Under the pieces are notes generated by a model, which was given only the letters and a program-made list of their open reading frames with translations, had not been told where the DNA came from and made no database searches. Positions 57,401 through 62,980 of a stretch of DNA of 64,000 bases are shown in pieces; the first letter of the stretch is position 1, and each line of letters opens with the position of its first letter. The position numbers and the translations under genes were made by a program. The stretch lies in assembly GCA_037903355.1 (NCBI GenBank), contig JBAJFE010000027.1, forward strand, positions 372,001-436,000, given 5' to 3'. Source of the DNA: Trichuris trichiura. Its lineage: Eukaryota > Nematoda > Enoplea > Trichinellida > Trichuridae.

Positions 57401-59763
57401 TCCGCCTAATCTTTTCTCCAAAACCTTTCATTACTGATCGTGATTGATGGAATGAGAAGTGGAAAGCTACGCAGCTGTTCTCTGTATATTGTTGTTTCTT
57501 TTTTTATCGTGAACAGCAGCGGAACAGGGATAACTTTAGCGAAAATGAATTTAAAAAATTGGTGTTAGGTTTAGCTGTGATCCTTCTAAACCACTTCAGC
57601 CGTTTTCGTGATAGTCGGACAACTTCCTGAATTCCATTGTCAACCTCAGCATCGGTAAAAGGATTACCGGCAACTCTGAAATTGATAACTTATCTTCTTC
57701 CCCTTCGTTGTGTTCGTTGAACTGCTAAAATTATTCATTCATATTTAGACATTTGAGGTTGCATGTTATGATGGCTTTGGATATCTGAAGAATGTCTTTA
57801 TTACGGATTGTCTCCCGTTGTGAAAATAACAAAGAGATCTTAACACTTCTTCCGGAGCTTTCGGGTTCTTTCGCGACCCGTCTTCAGCGGTGAAATTATC
57901 AATTATCTAAATGAAGACGGGTCGCGAAAGAACCCGAAAGCTCCGGAAGAAGTGTTAAGATCTCTTTGTTATTTTCACAACGGGAGACAATCCGTAATAA
58001 AGACATTCTTCTATATGAAAACTCACACTCCCGTACAAAAACATCATGTTTTCAAGGCTTTGGATATCTTTATTTAAAGCAGGGGTGGGGAACATCCGGC
58101 CCGCGAGACCATTTTCCGCCCACGCACTGGGGCAACCGCACATGGATGCGAGATTCAGTGAAATGTGATTATACAAGGTTATTTTTCATAAAGCAATAAA
58201 CGTATTTTATGTGAATCTTAGTAAGAACCTAAATCTTGCGTAGGAAGCAGGGAGCGTCAGGCTGGCTCGGAAGACAGCGTTGCTGACAGCTCTCTGTCGA
58301 CAAACCGACATTGTTAGTCCTCGGTGACAAGCAGTAGGCGCCACTACACTGAGTGCACGCGTAAGTAGCGTGGACTATTGCTTTGTTAGAGATAACGACT
58401 GTCCAGCATGCTAGAGCTCTTCTGCTTGTTTGCTCTCAGTAGTCATTGGCATCGTTCTCGCCTTCTCTCGCTATCGTTCCCGTCGGTTTGCACCAACCGC
58501 CTGTCCTTTACGTTTTCGAAGTACAAAAAAGTTATTTCGTTCTCTGTAGTTGCGATTATTTTCTTTACAACTGGGTTGCAGAATTGTCTCAAAATTCTGC
58601 CTTTTATCTCGGAGTTTCCTCACCAAGGAAAAACAGTTCCAAGCATCCCATTAGGGGTGACTTAATAAACATACGTGCAAATAAAGCAGGCTGTTTTTCA
58701 TTTAAGTATGCTATACGGCCCGCGAACGGTCTTATAAACGTCTAAACGTCCCGCGGCACCAAAGAGATTCCCCACGCCTGATTTAAAGCTTGATTTTGAC
58801 CTTATTTCGATTTGAATTGACATGTTCGTCATATTTTGCTTAATTCTTGTTTAGGATGAGAACGCTGTCTTTTGTCCTGAAATGATGATGAACACAGTAC
58901 TCGCATATGTTCATTATCTTCCAAGTTCTTGGCGTATTCAGGCGCATAGCGAATGGGTGCGACGGGAATTTTCTCGTTTCTACCAGTATCGGTTTACATT
59001 CATTCTGGAAGAGCTGTTAAGTCCGATTGTGTGTCCTTTCGTTTTGTTGCTCTGGTTGCGTCGATCAGCAGGACAGTTTGTCGACTTTTTCCGAAATTTC
59101 ACTGTCGAAGTGTCTGGCCTGGGCGATGTGTGCTCCTTAGCTCAAGTCGATCTTCGCAATTACGGTGATCCGACATATCAAATGGCCAATAAACCTTTGT
59201 CCAAGGAAGCCAGCATGGCGAAAGCTCGTCATGGCAAAGTGGAAATGTCACTATTGCATTTCATCTCCACCAATCCAAGATGGGAACCGCCCGCTGACGC
59301 AGTTCAGTATCTCAATTCTTTCCGTGCCCAAGCGGACAAGGACGCTCGTTTGTTAGAAGCGAATGCAGATCTGTTTGAAAACCCGCTGACTCAGAGCCTT
59401 TACACTTATTTAACACCGTGTGCAGTTCCTTGCTTCCGGCAGCCTCGTGGCCGCGGTGTATCGAAAAGCGTTATGCCACTTGATTCAAGTCAGTTGAGTA
59501 GCCTTAGCGCTTCCAGTGTTTTCGCCTCCGCTTTTCATCAACGGAGTCATACTCCATCGGTTGTCTGTCTCAGAGCACCATTTGCCTCTACTGGTGGATC
59601 GGCTGGACAGTCGCACTTATTGAATCTTCTTTCGCCTGTGAATTTGGACATACTGTATCTTCACGAGTTGCACAAGCGTCGTCAGCAAGTTGGCACTTAC
59701 GGTTCCATACCCTCCTCTTCCGCAGATGAATTACCATTTGACAGAAGAACAAGTGCAATGTGA
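21415..59763 (+). CDS. atg-9: Autophagy-related protein 9 (lipid scramblase), split by a 36-kb intron
   Basis: Exon 1 is 21415-22701 (429 aa), ending at CAG|GTAAGC. Exon 2 is 58855-59763 (302 aa plus stop), after TTCTTGTTTAG. Both ends are phase 0 and join inside a conserved block (exon 1 ...IVAACNMFIQ, exon 2 DENAVFCPEMMMNTVLAYVH...), giving 731 aa (C. elegans ATG-9 about 811, human ATG9A 839). Several membrane segments are visible (LLADLLELFQFIFVVAFAII; GLVNLLLAPLVFIWQILYCL; FILEELLSPIVCPFVLLLWL). Conserved ATG9 motifs include NFTVEVSGLGDVCSLAQ and FISTNPRWEPP. ATG9 is the trimeric membrane protein of Golgi-derived vesicles that seeds and scrambles autophagosome membranes. The odd feature is the 36,153-bp repeat-filled intron, the only coding intron. 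Confidence 0.93.
22838..23006. mobile_element. Small Tigger-type MITE (GTTGACC family)
   Basis: CAGTAGAACCTCCGAAGTTG...GGAGGTTCTACTG, 169 bp, with long terminal inverted repeats. Same family as 46513-46682, 46753-46938 and the ends of the 47198-50410 Tigger element. Confidence 0.75.
23312..24345 (-). pseudogene. Tigger/pogo transposase relic
   Basis: Minus-strand reading starts MTRKRKTNTAGTDDKPKRSG and passes a CENP-B-type HTH part. It then reaches DDE_1 motifs (KQVFNCDETALF near 23730; LPVFWPHKRNAWV near 23550; ALKVLLVMDNA near 23420). Many stops and shifts. A TIR-like end (TCCGTATCCGCGGG) is near 23320. Confidence 0.75.
24346..25035. other. Unassigned intronic stretch
   Basis: Nothing recognised apart from a short inverted repeat at 24411-24440 (CGTGAATC / GATTCACG). 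Confidence 0.5.
25105..25143 (-). ncRNA. Hammerhead-ribozyme-like motif (copy 3)
   Basis: Minus strand: ACCGCTGAAGACGGGTC, loop, GGCCCGAAAGCTTCGG. Box sequences intact; stem II has one G-U pair. Confidence 0.7.
25578..25617 (-). ncRNA. Hammerhead-like motif, PLE family 2
   Basis: Minus strand: CTACTGACGAC, stem GGAAC/GTTCC, then GAAACGAACGG. Box order matches the other copies but stem II sequence differs, so the structure is kept with changed bases. Decayed relatives at 51150-51190 (-) and 54120-54165 (+). Confidence 0.55.
25793..25820 (+). ncRNA. Half hammerhead-like motif (copy 4)
   Basis: Only the 3' half (GGCCCGAAAGCTTCAGAG) remains; the CUGANGA box is missing. Confidence 0.5.
25986..26925. 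mobile_element. TIR element carrying a telomere-like array
   Basis: TIRs of about 45 bp: GTATGTTGTCTCCCCACCGG (25988 onward) and its inverse (about 26875-26920). Interior has the TTAGGC array at 26584-26697. No transposase. Confidence 0.65.
26584..26697 (+). repeat. Interstitial telomeric repeat (TTAGGC)n
   Basis: About 19 units of TTAGGC with a few variants (TTAAGC, TTTAGGC, TGAGGC). TTAGGC is the nematode telomere unit. Confidence 0.93.
27090..27128 (-). ncRNA. Hammerhead-ribozyme-like motif (copy 5, FB1 left arm)
   Basis: Minus strand: GACCGCTGATGACGGGTC, loop, GACCCGAAAGTTCCGG. Boxes and stem intact. Confidence 0.75.
27271..27310 (+). ncRNA. Hammerhead-ribozyme-like motif (copy 6, FB1 right arm)
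   Basis: Plus strand: GACCGCTGATGACGGGTC, loop ACGAAT, GACCCGAAAGTTCCGG. Confidence 0.75.
28251..30321 (-). mobile_element. Merlin-like (ISXO2/IS1595-type) DNA transposon
   Basis: Terminal inverted repeats GAAATCAGCCCTCCGTCGGC (28251) and its inverse ending at 30321 enclose a minus-strand transposase. Length 2.07 kb. No matching direct duplication was seen at the ends. The next 360 bp to the hAT element at 30685 show nothing recognisable. Confidence 0.7.
28525..29741 (-). pseudogene. ISXO2-like transposase, frameshifted
   Basis: The N-terminal zinc-ribbon part (29741-29466: CPVCGEAMRL...WRCFKRSCRKE) changes frame near 29470. It continues as TTTKFCLHELG, and changes again near 29290 into a long DDE part (29280-28525). 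Catalytic-type motifs GMTVELDESLFTRRKHNRG, MTDEWRAYRRL, and NHSTNFVDRDTGANTQTVE are visible. The domain is the DDE_Tnp_IS1595 type used by Merlin transposons. Short introns instead of frameshifts cannot be excluded. Confidence 0.85.
30685..31146. mobile_element. hAT-type MITE
   Basis: CAGTGTTTCTCAAAG...GTTAGAATCACTG; flanks TCCTAAAC (30677-30684) and TCTTGAAC, a decayed 8-bp duplication. Closely related to the copy at 48674-49143. Confidence 0.75.
31200..32225 (+). pseudogene. Mariner transposase pseudogene
   Basis: HTH part (FVDEWIRRFKEGRERIKDD, ITIRRIARMAG) stops at 31571. Catalytic part follows in pieces (DRIITEDET near 31640, HPESKIQSKQW, and APYSPDLALSDLFLFPKLK near 32010-32060). Motifs fit mariner DD34D transposases. 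Several stops and shifts; TIRs not clearly found. Confidence 0.8.
32912..33583. mobile_element. hAT-type MITE, family c copy 1
   Basis: CAGGGGTGGGGAACCTTTTT...GTTCCCCACCCCTG, 672 bp, exact 8-bp duplication CCCTAGAG (32904-32911, 33584-33591). Confidence 0.9.
33954..35169 (+). mobile_element. hAT deletion derivative
   Basis: CAGTGTTTCTCACGG...TTGAGAAACACTG, 1216 bp, exact duplication GTATAGAA (33946-33953, 35170-35177). Near 34900-34998 it keeps a piece of the hAT dimerisation region (IVRRGDLCLRVTSIEPNIDR). Confidence 0.85.
35206..36282 (+). mobile_element. Tigger-like element A2, C-terminal part, truncated
   Basis: Left TIR (GAGCCCTCGTTATCCGCGG) followed by the acidic C-terminal region of the transposase (35329-35640: LGAIDEEVMDIVNIARELGG, FTNEELEKL). 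No right TIR; element A3 follows at once. Confidence 0.65.
36283..37292 (+). mobile_element. Tigger-like element A3, N-terminal part
   Basis: CAAGGGGCCCTCGTTATCCG...CGAATAACGAGGGCCGCCTG with TA on both sides, 1010 bp. Encodes the DNA-binding half of the transposase (36741-37103: FAEVGRRIGKNVSSIRTIKR, PLSIWIEDMSRKNVLVDEK), no catalytic domain. Another A-type TIR lies at about 37352. Confidence 0.75.
37293..37965. other. AT-rich intronic stretch
   Basis: Only a partial Tigger TIR near 37352 is recognised. Confidence 0.5.
37966..38801 (-). mobile_element. hAT deletion derivative
   Basis: CAGTGTTTCCCAACC...GTTGAGAATCACTG; flanks GTTTAACT / GTTTAACC (one difference). Minus strand keeps a hAT C-terminal piece (IVRRGDLRLLLTTIEPDVDK, about 38680-38570). 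The 490 bp that follow hold nothing recognised. Confidence 0.8.
39387..39426 (-). ncRNA. Hammerhead-ribozyme-like motif (copy 7)
   Basis: Minus strand: GACCGCTGATGACGGGTC, loop, GACCTGAAAGCTCCGG; one mismatch-prone base in stem II. Confidence 0.7.
39759..40076 (-). pseudogene. PLE endonuclease C-terminal part (left arm)
   Basis: Encodes the same region as the right arm (TMEKAKKASAVVEHATQC, NNLRLRRIKEALYIRHNTTY) but begins downstream of the GIY-YIG core, so it lacks the catalytic motif. Confidence 0.8.
40040..40500 (+). pseudogene. PLE GIY-YIG endonuclease (right arm), RT missing
   Basis: Open frame with CSCSGIYIGETGNTLEHRFN, the GIY-YIG core with its Arg, then the conserved tail (VVEHATQSSQPLHPKVLCYE; IRHNTTYNRDQG). 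In Penelope-like elements this domain follows the reverse transcriptase and nicks the target DNA. Here the RT is gone because the two arms meet just upstream. Confidence 0.88.
40833..40872 (+). ncRNA. Hammerhead-ribozyme-like motif (copy 8)
   Basis: GACCGCTGATGGCGGGTC, loop, GACCTGAAAGCTCCGG. The box reads CTGATGG instead of CTGATGA. Confidence 0.65.
40945..42343. other. Unassigned intronic stretch
   Basis: No gene recognised. 41232-41280 (CTGTTGCTACAGTTCTCAAT) is repeated at 47158-47195, so some of it is an unnamed repeat. Confidence 0.5.
42435..43476 (-). mobile_element. hAT derivative with transposase C-terminus
   Basis: CATAGGTTCTCAAAC...GTTTGAGAACCTATG-type ends, exact duplication TGTTAGAC (42427-42434, 43477-43484). 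The minus-strand frame at 43233-42949 keeps the hAT dimerisation domain (FPSSYLAECRFSAVTELLSS, RSRLDIVNRGDLRLMMTK), close in style to ZBED5/SCAND3-type transposases. A partial hAT end (CAGTGATTCTCACGG) precedes it at about 42347. Confidence 0.88.
43485..44265. other. Unassigned intronic stretch
   Basis: No coding or repeat assignment; a Tigger A-type right end follows at about 44270-44345. Confidence 0.5.
44369..46259 (+). mobile_element. Tigger-like element A4 with hAT insertion
   Basis: CAGTCGGCACTTGTTATCCG...GGATAACGACGGCCAACTG with TA flanks. Carries the C-terminal acidic transposase part (44516-44780: LGAIDEEVMGIVNIAKELGG) continued after the hAT insertion (45503-45769: SLKPLPDLFDKAKKRRIQLP). 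DNA-binding and DDE regions deleted. Confidence 0.8.
44791..45494. mobile_element. hAT-type MITE, family c copy 2
   Basis: 704 bp, same ends as the 32912 copy, exact duplication TCCTAAAG (44783-44790, 45495-45502). It splits the Tigger transposase remnant. Confidence 0.9.
46301..46500. mobile_element. 200-bp MITE with ~60-bp TIRs
   Basis: TTACAGCCTATAAGAACAGC at the left and its inverse (TTACGGCCTATAAGAACACG read from the right). Central 80 bp unique. Preceded by an AT microsatellite (46259-46300). Confidence 0.75.
46513..46682. mobile_element. GTTGACC-family MITE
   Basis: CAGTAGAACCTCCGAAGTTG...GGAGGTTCTACTG after TA. Confidence 0.75.
46753..46938. mobile_element. GTTGACC-family MITE
   Basis: TA-flanked (TATA|CAGTAGAACTTCCG...GGTTCTACTG|TA). 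Inserted into a fragment of the same family that starts near 46694. Confidence 0.75.
47450..49437 (-). pseudogene. Tigger/pogo transposase, interrupted by a hAT element
   Basis: Minus strand: the N-terminal HTH part is at about 49437-49150 (KTAKRFHVSKTTVSNIQRRK). The hAT insertion at 48674-49143 follows, then the second HTH part (SGWLEKFKLRHKISQKTLCS, about 48560-48500). DDE_1 pieces and the C-terminus (WISSSWNKEAIRKCFKKAGF near 47860) complete the order. The order matches Tigger (CENP-B-like) transposases. Multiple stops. Confidence 0.8.
48674..49143. mobile_element. hAT-type MITE inside Tigger transposase
   Basis: CAGCGTTTCTCAAGG...GTGAGAATCACTG, exact duplication GCTTAAAC (48666-48673, 49144-49151). 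Confidence 0.9.
50450..51000 (-). pseudogene. PLE endonuclease-region fragment
   Basis: Minus strand: VIGYKVYFTSAAPLRSTVRN, then a damaged GIY-YIG region (CSASHRGNRQHFTHGHEKH), then the tail (MEHASHCDGQLYP, RDAFYTNNNTAMNRDEGTE). The same order as in the intact PLE at 62.9-64 kb. Confidence 0.75.
51001..51760 (-). mobile_element. PLE family-2 fragment, left arm
   Basis: Minus-strand copy of the sequence that reappears inverted at 53549-54310: ORF-start piece (51001-51160), decayed hammerhead-like motif (51150-51190) and GIY-YIG region (51320-51700). Confidence 0.65.
51878..51918 (-). ncRNA. Hammerhead-ribozyme-like motif (copy 9, FB2 left)
   Basis: Minus strand: GACCGCTGATGACGGGTC, loop TCGAAT, GACCCGAAAGCTCCGG; boxes and stem intact. 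Confidence 0.75.
52089..52128 (+). ncRNA. Hammerhead-ribozyme-like motif (copy 10, FB2 right)
   Basis: ACCGCTGATGATGGGTC, loop, GACCCGAAAGCTCCGG. The base after the CUGAUGA box is T here and C in the other arm, so it is not conserved as a pair. Confidence 0.75.
52464..53438. mobile_element. Tigger deletion derivative (GTTGACC family)
   Basis: CAGTAAAACCCTCGAAGTTG...ACGGGGGTTTTACTG with TA flanks, 975 bp. Shares interior with 26924-27979. Confidence 0.75.
53549..54310 (+). pseudogene. PLE family-2 fragment, right arm (GIY-YIG)
   Basis: CGCNAAYIGKTGNT then a stop, then the tail (VTVEHISQCALDPQESLFYF; VKEELYLQKQFYHRS), then the ORF-start type sequence (FAYRYAKQAKAVK). Inverted relative to 51001-51760, with FB2 and a Tigger derivative between the arms. 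Confidence 0.7.
54480..55270 (-). pseudogene. PLE reverse transcriptase remnant
   Basis: Minus strand keeps the RT C-terminal region in broken frames (AIIKSGEGEAFLSHLNHLFP, HISFTIEKKENSRL). These match the order after the YVDD motif in the RT at 56523-57197. Confidence 0.65.
55455..55494 (-). ncRNA. Hammerhead-ribozyme-like motif (copy 11)
   Basis: Minus strand: CAGCTGAAGACGGGTC, loop TCGTTT, GACCCGAAAGCTCCGG. Lies downstream of the PLE ORF, in its terminal repeat. Confidence 0.72.
55738..57197 (-). pseudogene. Penelope-like RT plus GIY-YIG ORF, decayed
   Basis: RT part 57197-56523: VSYNVKDLIPSIPI, SSGVPMGSPLYPVMAEIF and catalytic YVDDIFVIIKDGKEE. A TAG interrupts at about 56520. The frame resumes (56489-56250: NYIRKIFYKNNYPKSFINQV) and stops again near 56250. 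The GIY-YIG core is damaged by a small deletion near 56105, and the tail is intact (56127-55738: LEHRFNEHMKGLTTYKNAKN; IKHNETYNRDQGAE). In PLEs the RT and endonuclease form one protein that copies RNA onto a nicked target. This copy is inactive. Confidence 0.92.
57198..57770 (-). pseudogene. Further PLE fragments
   Basis: Degenerate pieces of the linker and endonuclease tail (IQASAIAEHVSYCNSQLLL, just upstream of 57197) and, near 57650-57560, an N-terminal-like piece. They belong to a separate, older copy joined to the RT above. Confidence 0.5.
57851..57891 (-). ncRNA. Hammerhead-ribozyme-like motif (copy 12, FB3 left)
   Basis: Minus strand: ACCGCTGAAGACGGGTC, extended stem II with GCGAAAGA loop region, AACCCGAAAGCTCCGG. 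Confidence 0.72.
57911..57947 (+). ncRNA. Partial hammerhead-like motif (copy 13, FB3 right)
   Basis: ATGAAGACGGGTCGCG...AACCCGAAAGCTCCGG; the first base of the CUGANGA box and the upstream stem I strand are lost. Confidence 0.6.
58080..58780. mobile_element. hAT-type MITE, family c copy 3 (inverted)
   Basis: 701 bp, opposite orientation to the 32912 and 44791 copies, exact duplication ATTTAAAG (58072-58079, 58781-58788). Lies 66 bp from the ATG9 exon 2 acceptor. Confidence 0.9.
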
Positions 59764-60485
59764 AGAACTCATACGTGAGTATAAAAATGTAATTTTCGGT
59801 CGATTTTTATTAGCGCCCAGTTGCAGTCTGTAGCGCCTTAGCCTTTCTTTACCATAGCCCTTTCTGTTCAGTATGGGCATGTTTCCATGTTTCGTTGACT
59901 GTGTAGTGAAGAACTGCTGATTTTGTTTGTCACAGAGCAAAAATAATTTTACCAACCTCGTTGCGTGAAGCATAGTAAATATTGTTTTATATTTGATTTA
60001 ATATTTTTTCCTGTGCATTTGTTGAAAGCATTTTGCACCGCGCTTCAATCGTTTTTGGTTTGCTTGAACATTGCTGGTCTGATTACCATGTTGTGGGTTT
60101 CTCCGCTTCCCTATCTCTCTTTATTTATTTAGGTCAGTATCTTTGTGTATCGAAGTGTGCAATGAAAAAAAATTGTGGAAACGGCTTTGCACAATTGGAT
60201 GTTAATGTAAAGGCACGTCTATGCACTCGGTTTAGGTGATGTGAAAGAAGGACGTTTGCAATGCAATTGGATTTGGACATTACTATGTAGCAACGTGTGT
60301 TCAGAAAATCCCTTCATCAAATGGGTTGTACGTTTTAGGGTTCTTCTGTTTAGCATTATTTTGTAACCGGTAAAATTGCTGAAAAAGAATTTTTTTGTTA
60401 TAGAAAGCTTTTATTTTTTCTAGGTTGGATAATGGCACCGAAGGCAGTTATTGTTTTAGTGACGCCAATTTTTGTGGAAGTATTG
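59764..60485 (+). other. ATG9 downstream region
   Basis: AT-rich, no coding feature and no clear AATAAA seen; presumed 3' UTR and spacer. Confidence 0.4.
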
Positions 60486-61025
60486 GGTGAGGTCCTCGAC
60501 TTAGGACGCATTTCGTTCTAAGCTTTCTATAGCAAGTTTAAATGCGTAATCAGTGTACTCAATGCCAAACCGGACAGCGGAGGCAGCGATTTCCTACTGG
60601 CAGCTTCGCCATGAATCTCTGTGGCCACACGTAGGTTAAATGACATCATTGATATACACTTAGATTTAGGCTTAGGCTAAGATTAAAATCAACTGTACAT
60701 TATTAAACCGATTCCAGCATAGGCGCAGTGGGCTGCTACGGTGGGACGTTTTTCCGGCGAAATGGATATGACGAACTGTAAAGAATTCAATTTAAATATT
60801 AGAACCGATTGAACGTCAGAAATTCTTGCAGCCTGTCTTAACATGATTACACTCTGAAATTAGCTTATAGTCGAAAGGAATCATGCTGTACAAGATTGCT
60901 TTATAATGCAACAATTCTGTTCTAGAGATAATAACATAGATCGCGTGTGGTAACTGGACTGATGTACATACACATTTGAGAGCTCACTGATCCGTTCGAT
61001 ACATCCAACTGATACTTGCAATGTA

Positions 61026-62255
61026 CGGGTGGGTTTCAAAAAGTTTCGATCCTAACATACTCGTTCTGTTTGATTCAAACTTTTTTTTATTTTTTATGTA
61101 GATAGACGTCTGTGAGGACTGCATAGAAAGTTATTTGAGAATATCTCTTTTCCCGTTACTGCAGGAGGTTTTTTTCAAGACAAGTTTTGAAAAATTGCAG
61201 CGACATGCGAAGTTTGTTTAACGGAGTATCAAGCGGTGAAATCTACCGGTGGTTGTTGGACGATTACAAGGACGATGCCCTCTCCTATCCCCACGTCAAG
61301 TCTTGGATTGCAGAGTTTCGCCCGAGCAGAGAACCCATCTCTGACAAACAAAGGCCTGATCGATCAATTGAAGCCACCTCTGATGTAAATGTTGCAGCTG
61401 TGGAGAAGATGGTTTTGGAAAACAGAAGAATCAGGATTGCAGAAATCACGGCAGGAACTAAACTTTCTTTTGGCATAGTCGAAAGCGTTCTACATGATCA
61501 CCTGATGCTGTCAAAGGTCACTGCACTTTGGGTGCCAAAAACACTTTCTTTTTTTAAGAGAGAACTTGGCATAGTACATTCGAAGGAGATTTCGCAGTTG
61601 CTTGAAAAATTAGAAGAAAATTTTTTGGGGCTCTTCGTAACAGTTGATGAGTCGTGGCTCAGCCACTACGACCTCGGATCTGAGCAACAAAGCAGGCAGT
61701 AGAAAGAAACGTGCTGATTCCCTGAGACCGATAAGGGCGCGCATTAAACTCTGACTGGAGAACGTTTTGGCAACGATCTTCTGATCGATTACGTGGAATG
61801 TCGAGCTACCATCACGGGTAATTATTATGCAAATTTGCTTCATCTGTCTCGTGTTGCAAGCAAAAACAAAGTCGAGGAAAGCTGCCACGAAAGATGCAGC
61901 TGCTGCAAGACAACGCTCCAACTCACAGGTTAAAAATTTCGCTAACTGTCATCCAAGAATGCTGGTTCACAACCATTTACCGTGTAGCCCAGATCTTGCT
62001 CCCAGCGACTACTTTTTATTCAGTAATTTGAAGCAGCGCCTTCGAGGAACGATATGTAGAAATGAGGAGCTACAGTTAGCAATTGAAGAGTACTTAACCT
62101 CTCGTGAAGAAAACTTCTTCGGTGGCCTAATGAATTTGAAATCTCAATGTGAAAAGTGCATTGAAACTAATGGACATTACATTTGACCATGATAAAGTTT
62201 CATTTGCCTAACTTATCTGGAAGTATGTTAGGCTCGAAACTTTTTGAACCCTCGG
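61026..62255 (+). mobile_element. Mariner element
   Basis: TIRs of about 34 bp (GTTTCAAAAAGTTTCGATCC; inverse GTTCAAAAAGTTTCGAGCCT) and TA on both sides (61024-61025, 62256-62257). 1230 bp, normal mariner length. Confidence 0.92.
61205..62186 (+). pseudogene. Mariner transposase pseudogene
   Basis: HTH part from ATG 61205 ([20 protein letters not shown]), linker ([14 protein letters not shown]), first catalytic block [20 protein letters not shown], then a TAG at 61700-61702. After frame changes the last block CSPDLAPS DYFLFSNLKQRLRG-type motif is near 61990-62050. The cut-and-paste enzyme is therefore inactive in this copy. Confidence 0.9.
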
Positions 62256-62556
62256 TAATAGTATCACTATAGCGACAACCCGATGAAGTTCTTTCCCCAC
62301 TTGACTCAGTAGTAGCTGGAAAAGGTAAAACTGTTATGACTGACAGCGTGCCAGGGGTAGGCTGCTTTAGGAAGGCGTCAAATTTTGCTTCTATACTCTT
62401 ATATTTCTAGCGAAAGCACTTGAATCTTGTGATCAGCTTTCGCAAGTCTCTTGCAATGGTTATCAACCACATTTCCGTACATATAAATAAGAAAATACAA
62501 ATGTCGAAACGAATGTGCTCTGCTATCAAACTCATCGTTAGTCGAGGCCCCTCATG

Positions 62557-62880
62557 TTCGCATATTCAGCCTGCTAATTGTCTATCTTTCTCTTTCAGAT
62601 AATTTAAGCGCATGTTAAGAAATTGTTGTAAATTTATATGCACAACACTCAGAGTTCGGTTAGGAGCTCTATATTAACGTCAGCACACGCCTAACAATCA
62701 AGCACAAGATTCATGCGAAAACGTAACCTGGCTAGCTGAGACAGAAGCGAGAGCCAAAAGCTGCGATTCAGAAGAAGCTGCAACTGCTGAGCACTCGTCT
62801 TGCATTACAACCAGGAAGATTCATCCTCAGAGTCGTAGCCTATTTTTTCTTATAGAAATAAGTTTTCATAGTTCAGCGTC
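62557..62880. other. Unassigned spacer
   Basis: No coding or repeat assignment. Confidence 0.4.
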
Positions 62881-62940
62881 TTTAATACGGTAGCTGCGTC
62901 CCGTTGGTAAGCACAAAAAAGAAAAAAGAAAAAAAGAACT

Positions 62941-62980
62941 TCCAGAGCTTTCGGGTCTGTCGCGACCCGTCGTCAGCGGT
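62941..62980 (-). ncRNA. Hammerhead-ribozyme-like motif (copy 14)
   Basis: Minus strand: ACCGCTGACGACGGGTC, loop, GACCCGAAAGCTCTGG. Downstream terminal repeat of the PLE at the window end. Confidence 0.72.

Larger units (their letters stand above)
57787..58055. mobile_element. PLE-derived fold-back unit FB3 (14-bp TSD)
   Basis: 269 bp; the arms around 57900 are complementary over about 85 bp (TCTTAACACTTCTTCCGGAG...). Exact duplication GGCTTTGGATATCT at 57773-57786 and 58056-58069. Confidence 0.88.
22702..58854 (+). other. ATG9 intron 1 (36,153 bp)
   Basis: Bounded by GTAAGC and TTTAG. No host exon was recognised inside; the content is mobile elements listed separately. Typical introns in NOL6 and eIF3b here are under 140 bp. 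Confidence 0.9.
60486..62556. mobile_element. TIR element (copy of 18311-19185) cut by a mariner
   Basis: Same interior as the NOL6-intron copy (for example GCATAGGCGCAGTGGGCTGC), with the mariner inserted at a TA between 61024 and 62257. Ends are decayed (GTCCTCGACTTAGGACG; inverse GAGGCCTCGACTAACGATG-like). Confidence 0.75.

Noticed and set aside
58882..59763. ATG9 exon 2 as a separate gene starting at its internal Met
   Set aside because: Conserved ATG9 sequence continues upstream of that Met to the splice acceptor at 58854 and joins in phase to exon 1.
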